Assembly (NCBI GenBank): GCA_963678095.2
Contig: CAXXXP010000001.1
Coordinates: 248,001-312,000, forward strand
Direction of reading: 5' to 3'
DNA length: 64,000 nucleotides
Source of the DNA: G963678095 sp963678095
GTDB lineage: Bacteria > Bacillota > Negativicutes > Selenomonadales > Selenomonadaceae
Part shown: piece after piece, positions 16,801 to 22,442 of the stretch
How positions within the stretch are numbered: the first letter of the stretch is position 1
How the letters are laid out: the number at the start of each line of letters is the position of its first letter
Position numbers and translations under genes: made by a program
Notes under the pieces: model-generated
Databases searched by the model: none
The model's input: only the letters and a program-made list of their open reading frames with translations
What the model was told of the DNA's origin: nothing

Positions 16801-18097
16801 CCTGCTAGCAGCGATGAAGCAGGGCCGGCAGCCGGCAGGAACGTCACAGCTGCCAGAACCGCGACCGCGGTTTACCCGGCAATGCAAACAGGTGCATACA
16901 ATTCTTGCACCGCAGATGGCGCCGCTACACTTTTCGTTGATTACGGCGGCTCTGAAAAAATATGGTTATCAAATGCTGATTCCGGAACTGCCAAAACGCG
17001 AGGCTATAGATCTTGGCCTACGGTATGTGAACAATGACATGTGCTACCCGGCAATTGTCGTCATTGGACAATTGCTGGCAGCGGTCTCCTCAGGTAAATG
17101 TGATCCGGATCACACGTCGATCATGCTGTTTCAGACCTGCGGGGCCTGCCGGGCGACAAACTATCTCAGTCTGATGCGCAAAGCGCTGAAGGATGCGGGC
17201 TATCCGCAAATTCCGGTATTTGCCTGCTGGGGTCTCGAGCAAGATGAATTCTCACTGGGGGCGGCAGGTTTTGTCGACGTAATTAAGGGAACGATTTATG
17301 CCGATCTTTTGATGCGGGTGGTCAATCGGACTAAGCCTTATGAACAACAGCCGGGGACCGCCAGCCAGCTCTGTGAAAAATGGCTGCAGCGCTGCCAAAA
17401 AGATATTCTTGATGGCAGTTATCGACACTTTGCTCAAAACATTCGGCAGATTATAGCGGATTTTGATGCACTGCCCCTGATTGAAAATTTATGGAAACCA
17501 CGGGTTGGTGTTGTCGGCGAGATTTTGGTGAAATACCATCCGATAGCCAACAATCATATTGAGCAGGTACTGGCTGAAGAAGGGGCGGAGGTCGTCATGC
17601 CGGATCTGGTTGATTTCTTCTTATATATGGCCTATGATGATATCGTTAAATACCGGCTGCTTGACGGGCGGTTGGCTGATAAACTCAAATCCGAAGTGTT
17701 TATTCAGGTTCTGGAGTTTTTCCGCCGGCCCATGCGCAAAGCGTTGCAAAAAAGCCGTCACTTTACGGCTCCTCACAGTATCAAGGAGATCGCGGGCATG
17801 GCTGAAAAACATATTTCTCTTGGGAATATGGCTGGAGAAGGGTGGTTTTTGACCGGCGAAATGCTGCAGCTGATCAAGGGGGGGACACCTAATATCATAT
17901 GCCTGCAGCCGTTTGGTTGTTTGCCCAATCATATCAGTGGCAAGGGCATGATCCGTGAACTGTTGCGATCTTATCCGGGCAGCAATATCGTGGCGGTCGA
18001 CTGCGATCCGAGCGTCAGTGAGGTCAACCAGCTCAACCGCATTAAGCTGATGCTGTCGGTGGCAAAGGAAAGAAAGCAGCTGGCAATGCGCCGATAA
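13883..18097 (+). CDS. Giant 2-hydroxyacyl-CoA dehydratase activase-like protein (tandem BadF/BcrA ATPase)
   Basis: A 1404-residue protein of the BadF/BadG/BcrA/BcrD superfamily, fused to dehydratase-like parts (COG1924, COG3580 and COG3581 architecture). Two ASKHA ATPase domains are visible: one starting GVDIGSTTIKIV near residue 8, the second LGIDAGSTTTKIIAMG near 320. Each carries the pair of cysteines that in activator HgdC binds a bridging [4Fe-4S] cluster: C125 and C164 in the first, C444 and C483 in the second, 39 residues apart in both. Then come a cysteine cluster CKGCGNQC near 602, a DUF2229-like region, and a C-terminal HgdB-like region with more cysteines (CGACRA, CLQPFGCLPNH). 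Homologues are annotated as activases, but the substrate is not known. The ATG at 13883 with AGGTGGTGA upstream is preferred over GTGs at 13871 and 13874. Confidence 0.85.
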   Translation: MKSLLRVGVDIGSTTIKIVVLDKENKLLYKKYLRHFSEIKTSLQENLTALKHIVGGQGFSFAVTGSAGMGIAQRFKLPFVQEVIACAAAVKKFIPQTDTAVELGGEDAKITYFGAAPEQRMNGVCAGGTGAFIDHMASLLDTDAAGLNELAARGSQIYTIASRCGVFAKTDIQSLMNDGAAKEDIALSVLQAVVNQTIGNLAQGRPIEGNVAFLGGPLYFLPELKQRFIETLALTPPQVVAVADGCYFVALGAALAEDAQSMDYAAIETSLSQSGAEIELDSTAPFILFADQAEYDGFQLRHAKDQVKRGKLSSYTGKIYLGIDAGSTTTKIIAMGEEKQVLYSSYGSNQGSPLDTVIRELREFYAGMNAAAKIASAGTTGYGEAIIKAAIHADFGEVETFAHLRAAQEFCPEVSFVLDIGGQDMKCFFVKDGVISQITLNEACSAGCGSFIENFAQGLNMSAGEFAARGMEAKSPVDLGTRCTVFMNSKVKQAQKDGASVSDISAGIALSVIKNALFKVIQIKDVSEMGEHIVVQGGTFYNDAVLRSMELLLNRQVVRPDIAGLMGAYGMALLARERAGKESSVLPPAGLINFSVQTTSRRCKGCGNQCLLTTQHFPDGETYRTGNRCERGLGKTGSKEDTLNIYQYKYERLFSYYQPLVQARRGRIGLPRVLNMYEDYPFWFTFLTELGYEVVLSGKSSAALYYKGMATVPSDSLCYPAKLVHGHIMDLVEKGLKKIFYPCIPYNIADDFNRSDNHYNCPVVASYAENIRANMDILRQQEIQFMQPFLPLNNKKRLIERLTEEFSPEDAARSEIAAAVEAAYLALDAYKQDVRDYGAKIIARIEREQRPAILLAGRPYHIDPEINHGIPEMIQSYGLAVLSEDVVYHLPVSEEKLEIVNQWSYHARLYHAASYVAAHDNLTLIQLSSFGCGLDAITIGQVKEILEAHQRIYTMIKLDEVSNLGAARIRLRSLLAAMKQGRQPAGTSQLPEPRPRFTRQCKQVHTILAPQMAPLHFSLITAALKKYGYQMLIPELPKREAIDLGLRYVNNDMCYPAIVVIGQLLAAVSSGKCDPDHTSIMLFQTCGACRATNYLSLMRKALKDAGYPQIPVFACWGLEQDEFSLGAAGFVDVIKGTIYADLLMRVVNRTKPYEQQPGTASQLCEKWLQRCQKDILDGSYRHFAQNIRQIIADFDALPLIENLWKPRVGVVGEILVKYHPIANNHIEQVLAEEGAEVVMPDLVDFFLYMAYDDIVKYRLLDGRLADKLKSEVFIQVLEFFRRPMRKALQKSRHFTAPHSIKEIAGMAEKHISLGNMAGEGWFLTGEMLQLIKGGTPNIICLQPFGCLPNHISGKGMIRELLRSYPGSNIVAVDCDPSVSEVNQLNRIKLMLSVAKERKQLAMRR

Positions 18098-18115
18098 ATA
18101 AGAAAAAGATAAACA

Positions 18116-18154
18116 GCGGAAGTTTTTTCATTTGTTGGGCGAAAAAACTTCCGC
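18116..18154 (+). terminator. Perfect 14-bp hairpin after the activase-like gene
   Basis: Arms 18116-18129 and 18141-18154 are perfectly complementary (GCGGAAGTTTTTTC and its complement) around an 11-base loop. The T-run lies inside the stem rather than after it, so termination strength is uncertain. It sits 19 bases after the stop codon. Confidence 0.5.
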
Positions 18155-18202
18155 GTACTATATACAAACAGCAGGAATACTGATATAATATTTTTTGTTG
18201 CC

Positions 18203-18229
18203 CTTATCCACAGATAGATTGTGGATAAG
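18203..18229. promoter_or_regulatory. Inverted pair of perfect DnaA boxes upstream of rplM
   Basis: TTATCCACA at 18204-18212 and its exact complement TGTGGATAA at 18220-18228 form a 10-bp inverted repeat with a 7-base spacer. TTATCCACA is the high-affinity DnaA box. The pair lies between a possible upstream promoter (TATACA 18161, TATAAT 18184) and the main rplM promoter. DnaA binding could regulate rplM-rpsI or titrate DnaA. The function is inferred. Confidence 0.6.
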
Positions 18230-18244
18230 CGGAAGAAATATAAC

Positions 18245-18273
18245 TTGATTTTAGTTTTGTTTTTTGGTAGAAT
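18245..18273 (+). promoter_or_regulatory. Sigma-A-type promoter of rplM-rpsI
   Basis: TTGATT (18245-18250) and TAGAAT (18268-18273) are separated by exactly 17 bases. The predicted start near 18280 gives a leader of about 115 bases before rplM. Confidence 0.7.
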
Positions 18274-18297
18274 GTTTTTATATGAGGATTTAACCAA

Positions 18298-18374
18298 GAT
18301 TTTCGTTAGCCCCGGAAATCAAGAGTGAACCTTTGTATAATAACTTTACGTAAAAATGAAACTTGATAAAGTTA
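18298..18374 (+). promoter_or_regulatory. Structured leader of rplM (possible L13 autoregulatory leader)
   Basis: Two stems are visible: an 8-pair stem near 18298-18320 (GATTTTCG with CGGAAATC, one G-U) and an 8-bp stem TAACTTTA (18341-18348) with TAAAGTTA (18367-18374), the latter ending just before the Shine-Dalgarno. Firmicute rplM genes often carry an L13-responsive leader (Rfam L13_leader). Whether this matches that family was not tested. Confidence 0.45.
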
Positions 18375-18396
18375 CTTAAACAAGGAGGGATATCGA

Positions 18397-18837
18397 ATGA
18401 AAACAACGTTTATAGCAAATGAATCGAACATCGAACGTAAATGGTATGTTGTAGACGCTGAAGGTCAGACTGTAGGTAGATTAGCTGCTGAAGTTGCGAA
18501 AGTTCTTCGCGGTAAACATAAACCGACTTTTACACCTCATGTTGATACAGGAGATTACGTTATCGTTGTTAATGCAGATAAAGCTGTATTCACAGGCAAA
18601 AAATTAACACAGAAAACATATTTCCGTCATTCAGGATATACGGGAGGCACAACATTTACGCCAGCAGGCCAGATGTTAGCAACTCAGCCGGAAAAAGTCA
18701 TTGAAATGGCTGTTAAAGGCATGTTGCCGCATAACCGTCTTGGATCTAAGATTTATACGAAATTGAGTGTTTACGCTGGTCCGCAGCATCCGCATGCAGC
18801 GCAGCAGCCGGAAGTACTCGAATTAAATATCAGATAA
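18397..18837 (+). CDS. rplM: 50S ribosomal protein L13
   Basis: Ribosomal protein L13, 146 residues, an early assembly protein of the 50S subunit. It shows ERKWYVVDAEGQTVGRLA, GKHKPTFTPHVDTGDYV and the C-terminal KGMLPHNRLG followed by VYAGPQHPHAAQQPE. CAAGGAGG precedes the ATG. It is co-transcribed with rpsI, as in nearly all bacteria. Confidence 0.98.
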   Translation: MKTTFIANESNIERKWYVVDAEGQTVGRLAAEVAKVLRGKHKPTFTPHVDTGDYVIVVNADKAVFTGKKLTQKTYFRHSGYTGGTTFTPAGQMLATQPEKVIEMAVKGMLPHNRLGSKIYTKLSVYAGPQHPHAAQQPEVLELNIR

Positions 18838-18861
18838 TTACTGGAAGGAGGAACATTATTT

Positions 18862-19254
18862 ATGGCATTGGTTAGCTACTACGGCACAGGCCGCAGAAAA
18901 ACTTCGGTTGCCAGAGTTCGTCTGGTTCCAGGTGAAGGCAACGTAACGATTAATGGTCGTGAAATGCAGGAATACTTTGGTCTCAAGACGCTCGAACTGA
19001 TCGTCAGACAGCCATTGAACTTGACTGAAACAATTGATAAATACGATGTAATCGCAAAAGTAGAAGGTGGCGGTTCATCCGGTCAGGCAGGCGCTATTCG
19101 TCACGGTATTTCCCGTGCACTGCTCAAATTAGATGCAGAACTGCGTCCGGCTCTGAAAAAAGCTGGCTTCTTAACTCGCGATCCGCGTGAGAAAGAACGT
19201 CGCAAATACGGCTTGAAAAAAGCCCGCAAGGCTTCTCAGTTCTCGAAACGTTAA
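18862..19254 (+). CDS. rpsI: 30S ribosomal protein S9
   Basis: Ribosomal protein S9, 130 residues. Its C-terminal tail ASQFSKR reaches the P-site tRNA anticodon stem. Blocks YYGTGRRKTSVARVRLVPG and GGGSSGQAGAIRHGISRAL are diagnostic. GAAGGAGG precedes the ATG. A strong terminator follows. Confidence 0.98.
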   Translation: MALVSYYGTGRRKTSVARVRLVPGEGNVTINGREMQEYFGLKTLELIVRQPLNLTETIDKYDVIAKVEGGGSSGQAGAIRHGISRALLKLDAELRPALKKAGFLTRDPREKERRKYGLKKARKASQFSKR

Positions 19255-19281
19255 TATCTTCAGCTTCGGCTGGGAATTACA

Positions 19282-19318
19282 AACCCCGCAAACTCAGTGT
19301 TTGCGGGGTTTTCGTTTT
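19282..19318 (+). terminator. Intrinsic terminator after rpsI
   Basis: AACCCCGCAAAC and GTTTGCGGGGTT form 12 perfect pairs around the loop TCAGT and are followed by TTCGTTTT. It ends the rplM-rpsI transcript. Confidence 0.9.
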
Positions 19319-19344
19319 ATAAAGAAGCCAATTGGCTTCTTTAT
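19319..19344. repeat. Perfect 26-base palindrome
   Basis: Bases 19319-19344 read identically on both strands, centred on CCAATTGG. It stands between the rpsI terminator and the riboswitch promoter. It could serve as a second terminator hairpin or as a protein site. Confidence 0.6.
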
Positions 19345-19349
19345 ATGGT

Positions 19350-19378
19350 TTGCTTTGCGTTTAATGTTATGATACAAT
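19350..19378 (+). promoter_or_regulatory. Promoter of the guanidine-I riboswitch transcript
   Basis: TTGCTT (19350-19355) and TACAAT (19373-19378) are 17 bases apart. The predicted start near 19385 lies about 30 bases before the aptamer core. Confidence 0.6.
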
Positions 19379-19415
19379 TATATAAATTTAGAGGTAATAA
19401 TATAATTGGATATTT

Positions 19416-19507
19416 AAGTTTTCTAGGGTTCCGCAGTTTGTAACTGGCAGGTCCGAGAGAAAACACACAGTGAACTGTGTACACGGAGGGATAAAAGCCT
19501 GAGAGAT
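19416..19507 (+). promoter_or_regulatory. Guanidine-I riboswitch (ykkC-yxkD leader)
   Basis: The conserved blocks of the ykkC class I aptamer occur in order: CTAGGGTTCCG (19423-19433), GGTCCGAGAGAAAACACA, a closed stem ACACAG/CTGTGT, then ACACGGAGGGATAAAAGCC (about 19481-19499). This agrees closely with the Bacillus ykkC leader, apart from CAGG in place of CTGG before TCCGAGAG. The 3' side of the aptamer overlaps the following terminator, so ligand binding should favour read-through. The ligand is inferred to be guanidine from the class. A variant ligand cannot be excluded by eye. Confidence 0.9.
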
Positions 19508-19534
19508 ATGTAATAATATCTCTCAGGCTTTTTT
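19495..19534 (+). terminator. Riboswitch expression-platform terminator
   Basis: A perfect 15-bp stem (19495-19509 with 19516-19530) with a 6-base loop is followed by TTTTATTTT. Its 5' arm contains the AAGCCTGAGAGA 3' end of the guanidine-I aptamer, so terminator and aptamer are mutually exclusive. Confidence 0.9.
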
Positions 19535-19553
19535 ATTTTGAGGAGGTATATGT

Positions 19554-19919
19554 ATGGATTTACATCTTTTGATGGGGCGATTTTCTGTTTGTAAGGTGAG
19601 AAAAAGTACGGCTGAAATGATAGAAGTGCCATTTTCGTTTACATCAATTACGGATGAAGAGTGTTCGCTAATTTGCCGAACTGAAAATGCGCCCAAGGAT
19701 TATTTGCGGCGGGAAGATGGCTGGTGCTGTTTTCGGATTGCGGAGGATGCAGCTTTTGAGAAATACGGTATGATTTCTTTTCTTGCCAAAGTGATCGCGT
19801 CGCAAAAGACTGCGACTTTAGTCGTAGGAACCTATGACACGGATTATTTATTTGTGAAGGAGGAAAAATTTATAGCGGTGAAGTGTCAACTTTGTCAAAA
19901 TGGGTGCCGGTTTATATAA
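19554..19919 (+). CDS. Small ACT-domain-like protein under guanidine-riboswitch control
   Basis: A 121-residue soluble protein with no signal peptide. The stretch DGWCCFRIAEDAAFEKYGMI followed by ASQKTATLVVGTYDTDYLFV resembles the ACT_7/CASTOR-type ACT fold, which binds amino acids. The protein ends in a cysteine pair CQLCQNGC. An AGGAGGT site lies about seven bases before the ATG. It is the only gene between the riboswitch terminator and a convergent two-component operon, so it is the sole target of the riboswitch. The role in guanidine metabolism or sensing is unknown. Confidence 0.75.
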   Translation: MDLHLLMGRFSVCKVRKSTAEMIEVPFSFTSITDEECSLICRTENAPKDYLRREDGWCCFRIAEDAAFEKYGMISFLAKVIASQKTATLVVGTYDTDYLFVKEEKFIAVKCQLCQNGCRFI

Positions 19920-19941
19920 ATAAAAGAGAAAAAGGTTTTAT

Positions 19942-20031
19942 GTGAATTAAATATTTAAATGAAAAGAGTAGATTTAATTCTTTTAAACTAAAAAATATTG
20001 CATATTTTATAAATACGTGAATTAAATATTT
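19942..20031. repeat. Spaced 15-base direct repeat in an AT-rich gap
   Basis: GTGAATTAAATATTT occurs at 19942-19956 and again at 20017-20031, 75 bases apart. The rest of the 19920-20168 interval is AT-rich with no convincing gene. The repeats could be regulator sites or remnants. Confidence 0.4.
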
Positions 20032-20168
20032 GTAATAATAATGGAGTTTAGGTCATTGGCTAAGCGTACAGAAAAATAAGGACATATATAACAACACGAT
20101 TATCAATATAAAAATAGATAAAGAGAAGAAGTTATTCTTGTAAAATAAATGGGAAATGGTCTGGAACA

Positions 20169-20215
20169 AACAGCCCCCCAAAGGTAGATCCTTCGTCTAG
20201 CTTTGGGGGGCTGTT
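20169..20215. terminator. Bidirectional terminator between the ACT-like gene and the histidine kinase
   Basis: Arms 20169-20183 and 20201-20215 (AACAGCCCCCCAAAG and complement) form 15 perfect pairs around a 17-base loop. T-rich flanks are present on both strands. It serves the minus-strand two-component operon, which ends at 20227, and perhaps the plus-strand gene. Confidence 0.85.
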
Positions 20216-20226
20216 TTGATGATAAA

Positions 20227-21621
20227 TTAAGGCTTGTTTATTATCGCTGGAAATTCAATAGTAAAAGTACTGCCGTTCCCTTCATGGCTAAAAACCTCAA
20301 TGTTCCCCCCCATGCCAAGAATTAAGGATCGTGTGATAGAAAGGCCAATGCCGCTGCCGCCAACGGTTGTTTTTTCGCCATGATCTGCCTGATAAAAACG
20401 ATCCCACAAATGGGCCAAGTCCTTTTTTGAAATACCAGGTCCTTGGTCTTGAACGGAAATTTCAATTTTTGACGGAAGTTTTTTAATCGAAATAGTTATG
20501 GTTCCTTGGCGAGGAGACCATTTTATGGCGTTTGTAAGAAGATTTTCTAAAGCAATGGCTAAGTTTTGTCGATTTGCGAGAATCATAATAGGAGGTTGTG
20601 GGGCAGGAAGAGTTAATGACAGTAGCTTGCTGTCGGAGAATGGCTTTACCTTATTGACTTGAAAGCTAAGAAAGGGAATTAAATCTATTTTTTCTTTGGT
20701 GAAATGCTGCTGGCTATCTTCAATTCTTTCTAAAGCCAATAAATGCTCGACTATGTGAATCATGCGAAGTGTATTTTGATTAATATTTTCTAAATAGTGT
20801 TGACGCTCGGTTTCTGTTTCAGCAATACCATCTTGTAGACTCTCTGTAATACAACGGATATTCGATAGGGGGGCTTTCAGTTCATGTGAAATGTTAGAAA
20901 AAAATTGTTGACGAGTTTTTTGTGTATGTACAATTGTGTCAGCCATATCATTAAAGGTTGTCGTCAAAACGGCTAAATCAGAATTCATGTCAACTTCAGC
21001 CCGGCTTGAATAGTCGCCTGCCGCAAAATTCTCTGAAGCCTGCTGGATATTGTCAACATTTTTTTGTAATCTGGAATACATAAAATATCCTAAAATGGTA
21101 GCTGCTAAAATACCGATAATTACCGGCAAGGCGAAAAAATCCTGCAGTCGGATAATGGTTGCATCATAAATTTGTGTAACTAACGGATCAATCATTAAAT
21201 ACCCTGATTGGCTGCCGATCATAATGGGCAGTGCCAGAGTACGACTGCCGTGTTCCGGGTTGTTGAGGTTTTTTAAGGGAATACTTTCGGCAAGGGAAGG
21301 TAAATGAATCAATGCCAAATCAAAATCAGCGGGGGCTTCTCCATATAAGGGCCGACCATCGGCGGCAGTAACCCAAACCTTTGCATTGATCGACAATCCG
21401 ATATATTTTAAGGTGTAAGGTAATCCGGCGAGTTGTCCTGCAGCAAGCCGTGGCGAAAGTTCGTCATATACCTGTTCAATATGTGAAAATTTTTGGGGAG
21501 ATACTTTATAAGAAAACCAATAGTGAACATTTGTAACAATAGCTAATAGCAGGAATATCATGATCGCCAGCAGGTGACTGACCAGATAACGTAGAATAAG
21601 AGGGTATTTGGAAGAAGTCAA
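20227..21621 (-). CDS. Sensor histidine kinase, HAMP/HisKA/HATPase
   Basis: Membrane sensor kinase of 464 residues. Hydrophobic segments lie at about 10-31 and 162-182 and flank an extracytoplasmic sensing region of about 130 residues. A HAMP domain follows, then HisKA with FFSNISHELKAPLSN (phospho-acceptor H246), an N box with ENLLTNAIKWSP, and G boxes DQGPGISKKD and GGSGIGLSI. The start is TTG, overlapping the regulator stop in TTGA, with GGGAGGTG upstream. It forms a unit with the OmpR-type regulator and is divergent from the RND operon, which it probably controls. Confidence 0.93.
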   Translation of the reverse strand: MTSSKYPLILRYLVSHLLAIMIFLLLAIVTNVHYWFSYKVSPQKFSHIEQVYDELSPRLAAGQLAGLPYTLKYIGLSINAKVWVTAADGRPLYGEAPADFDLALIHLPSLAESIPLKNLNNPEHGSRTLALPIMIGSQSGYLMIDPLVTQIYDATIIRLQDFFALPVIIGILAATILGYFMYSRLQKNVDNIQQASENFAAGDYSSRAEVDMNSDLAVLTTTFNDMADTIVHTQKTRQQFFSNISHELKAPLSNIRCITESLQDGIAETETERQHYLENINQNTLRMIHIVEHLLALERIEDSQQHFTKEKIDLIPFLSFQVNKVKPFSDSKLLSLTLPAPQPPIMILANRQNLAIALENLLTNAIKWSPRQGTITISIKKLPSKIEISVQDQGPGISKKDLAHLWDRFYQADHGEKTTVGGSGIGLSITRSLILGMGGNIEVFSHEGNGSTFTIEFPAIINKP

Positions 21622-22286
21622 AGGGTAGGCACCTCCCAGATGTATCCGGCACCGCGGACCGTTTGCAAAAAGTCACGATACTCGCCAATTTTATGACGAA
21701 TTCGCTTAATTGTTGTGTCGACAACGCGGTTATCACCATTATAATCGTAACCCCAAACTGTAAAAATAAGGCTTTCGCGAGAAAATACCGTATTAGGATG
21801 ATGTAAAAGAAATAGAAATAAATCAAATTCTTTTCCAGCTAGGTCGAGTGATAAATCGTTTGCCTGAATTAGACGTTTTTGTGAATCGATGACGAATGGA
21901 AGTAATTGAAGCTGGCCATTATCCAGAAGCTTTCCGTGATGCTTCAGCGTAACTTTTATTCTGGCAACGAGTTCACGCGGGCTAAAAGGTTTTGTTACAT
22001 AATCCTCGGCGCCTAAATTGAACCCATGCAAAATATCACTTTCCTGACTGAGTGCACTCAGATAGATAATAGGGACCTGGCGTTGGATTCGCTGGGCAAC
22101 CTCCCAGCCAGACATTCCGGACATAACAACATCAAGAACAATGATATCGGGATGGACGCTGGCTTCCAGTTCAAGAGCTGCTTCGCCATTGGTAGCCGTA
22201 TAAACGGCAGCGCCATCTTTTTTTAAATACCAGGAAACGGTTTCTAAAGTTGTTGTTTCATCATCAACTAATAATATCTTTATCAT
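21618..22286 (-). CDS. OmpR/PhoB-family response regulator
   Basis: Response regulator of 222 residues. The receiver domain has the acidic pair DDE (8-10), the phospho-acceptor D52 in IIVLDVV and the lysine of YVTKPFSP. The C-terminal winged helix contains LAGKEFDLFLFLLHHP and VVDTTIKRIRHKIGE. The ATG at 22286 has AAGGAAG upstream. An in-frame TTG at 22307 is less likely. It probably binds the TGACACA direct repeats in front of the divergent efflux operon. Confidence 0.94.
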   Translation of the reverse strand: MIKILLVDDETTTLETVSWYLKKDGAAVYTATNGEAALELEASVHPDIIVLDVVMSGMSGWEVAQRIQRQVPIIYLSALSQESDILHGFNLGAEDYVTKPFSPRELVARIKVTLKHHGKLLDNGQLQLLPFVIDSQKRLIQANDLSLDLAGKEFDLFLFLLHHPNTVFSRESLIFTVWGYDYNGDNRVVDTTIKRIRHKIGEYRDFLQTVRGAGYIWEVPTL

Positions 22287-22365
22287 ATGTATAAAACTTC
22301 CTTGCAATGCATTATTTAGACATATATTCGCTGTGTTTTAAAATAATCCTTTGAAGGGCTATAAA

Positions 22366-22403
22366 TGACACAGAATTGACACATTGAAAAGATATACTAT
22401 AGA
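22366..22403 (+). promoter_or_regulatory. RND-operon promoter with direct-repeat operator
   Basis: TTGACA (22376-22381), a 16-base spacer and TATAGA (22398-22403) form a good promoter. The -35 overlaps two TGACACA copies, at 22366-22372 and 22377-22383, with an 11-base period. Head-to-tail repeats near one helical turn are typical of OmpR-family regulator sites. Confidence 0.65.
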
Positions 22404-22442
22404 TATTCAGTTTATAAGCAGCTTTGGGAGGTATAGGGAAGA

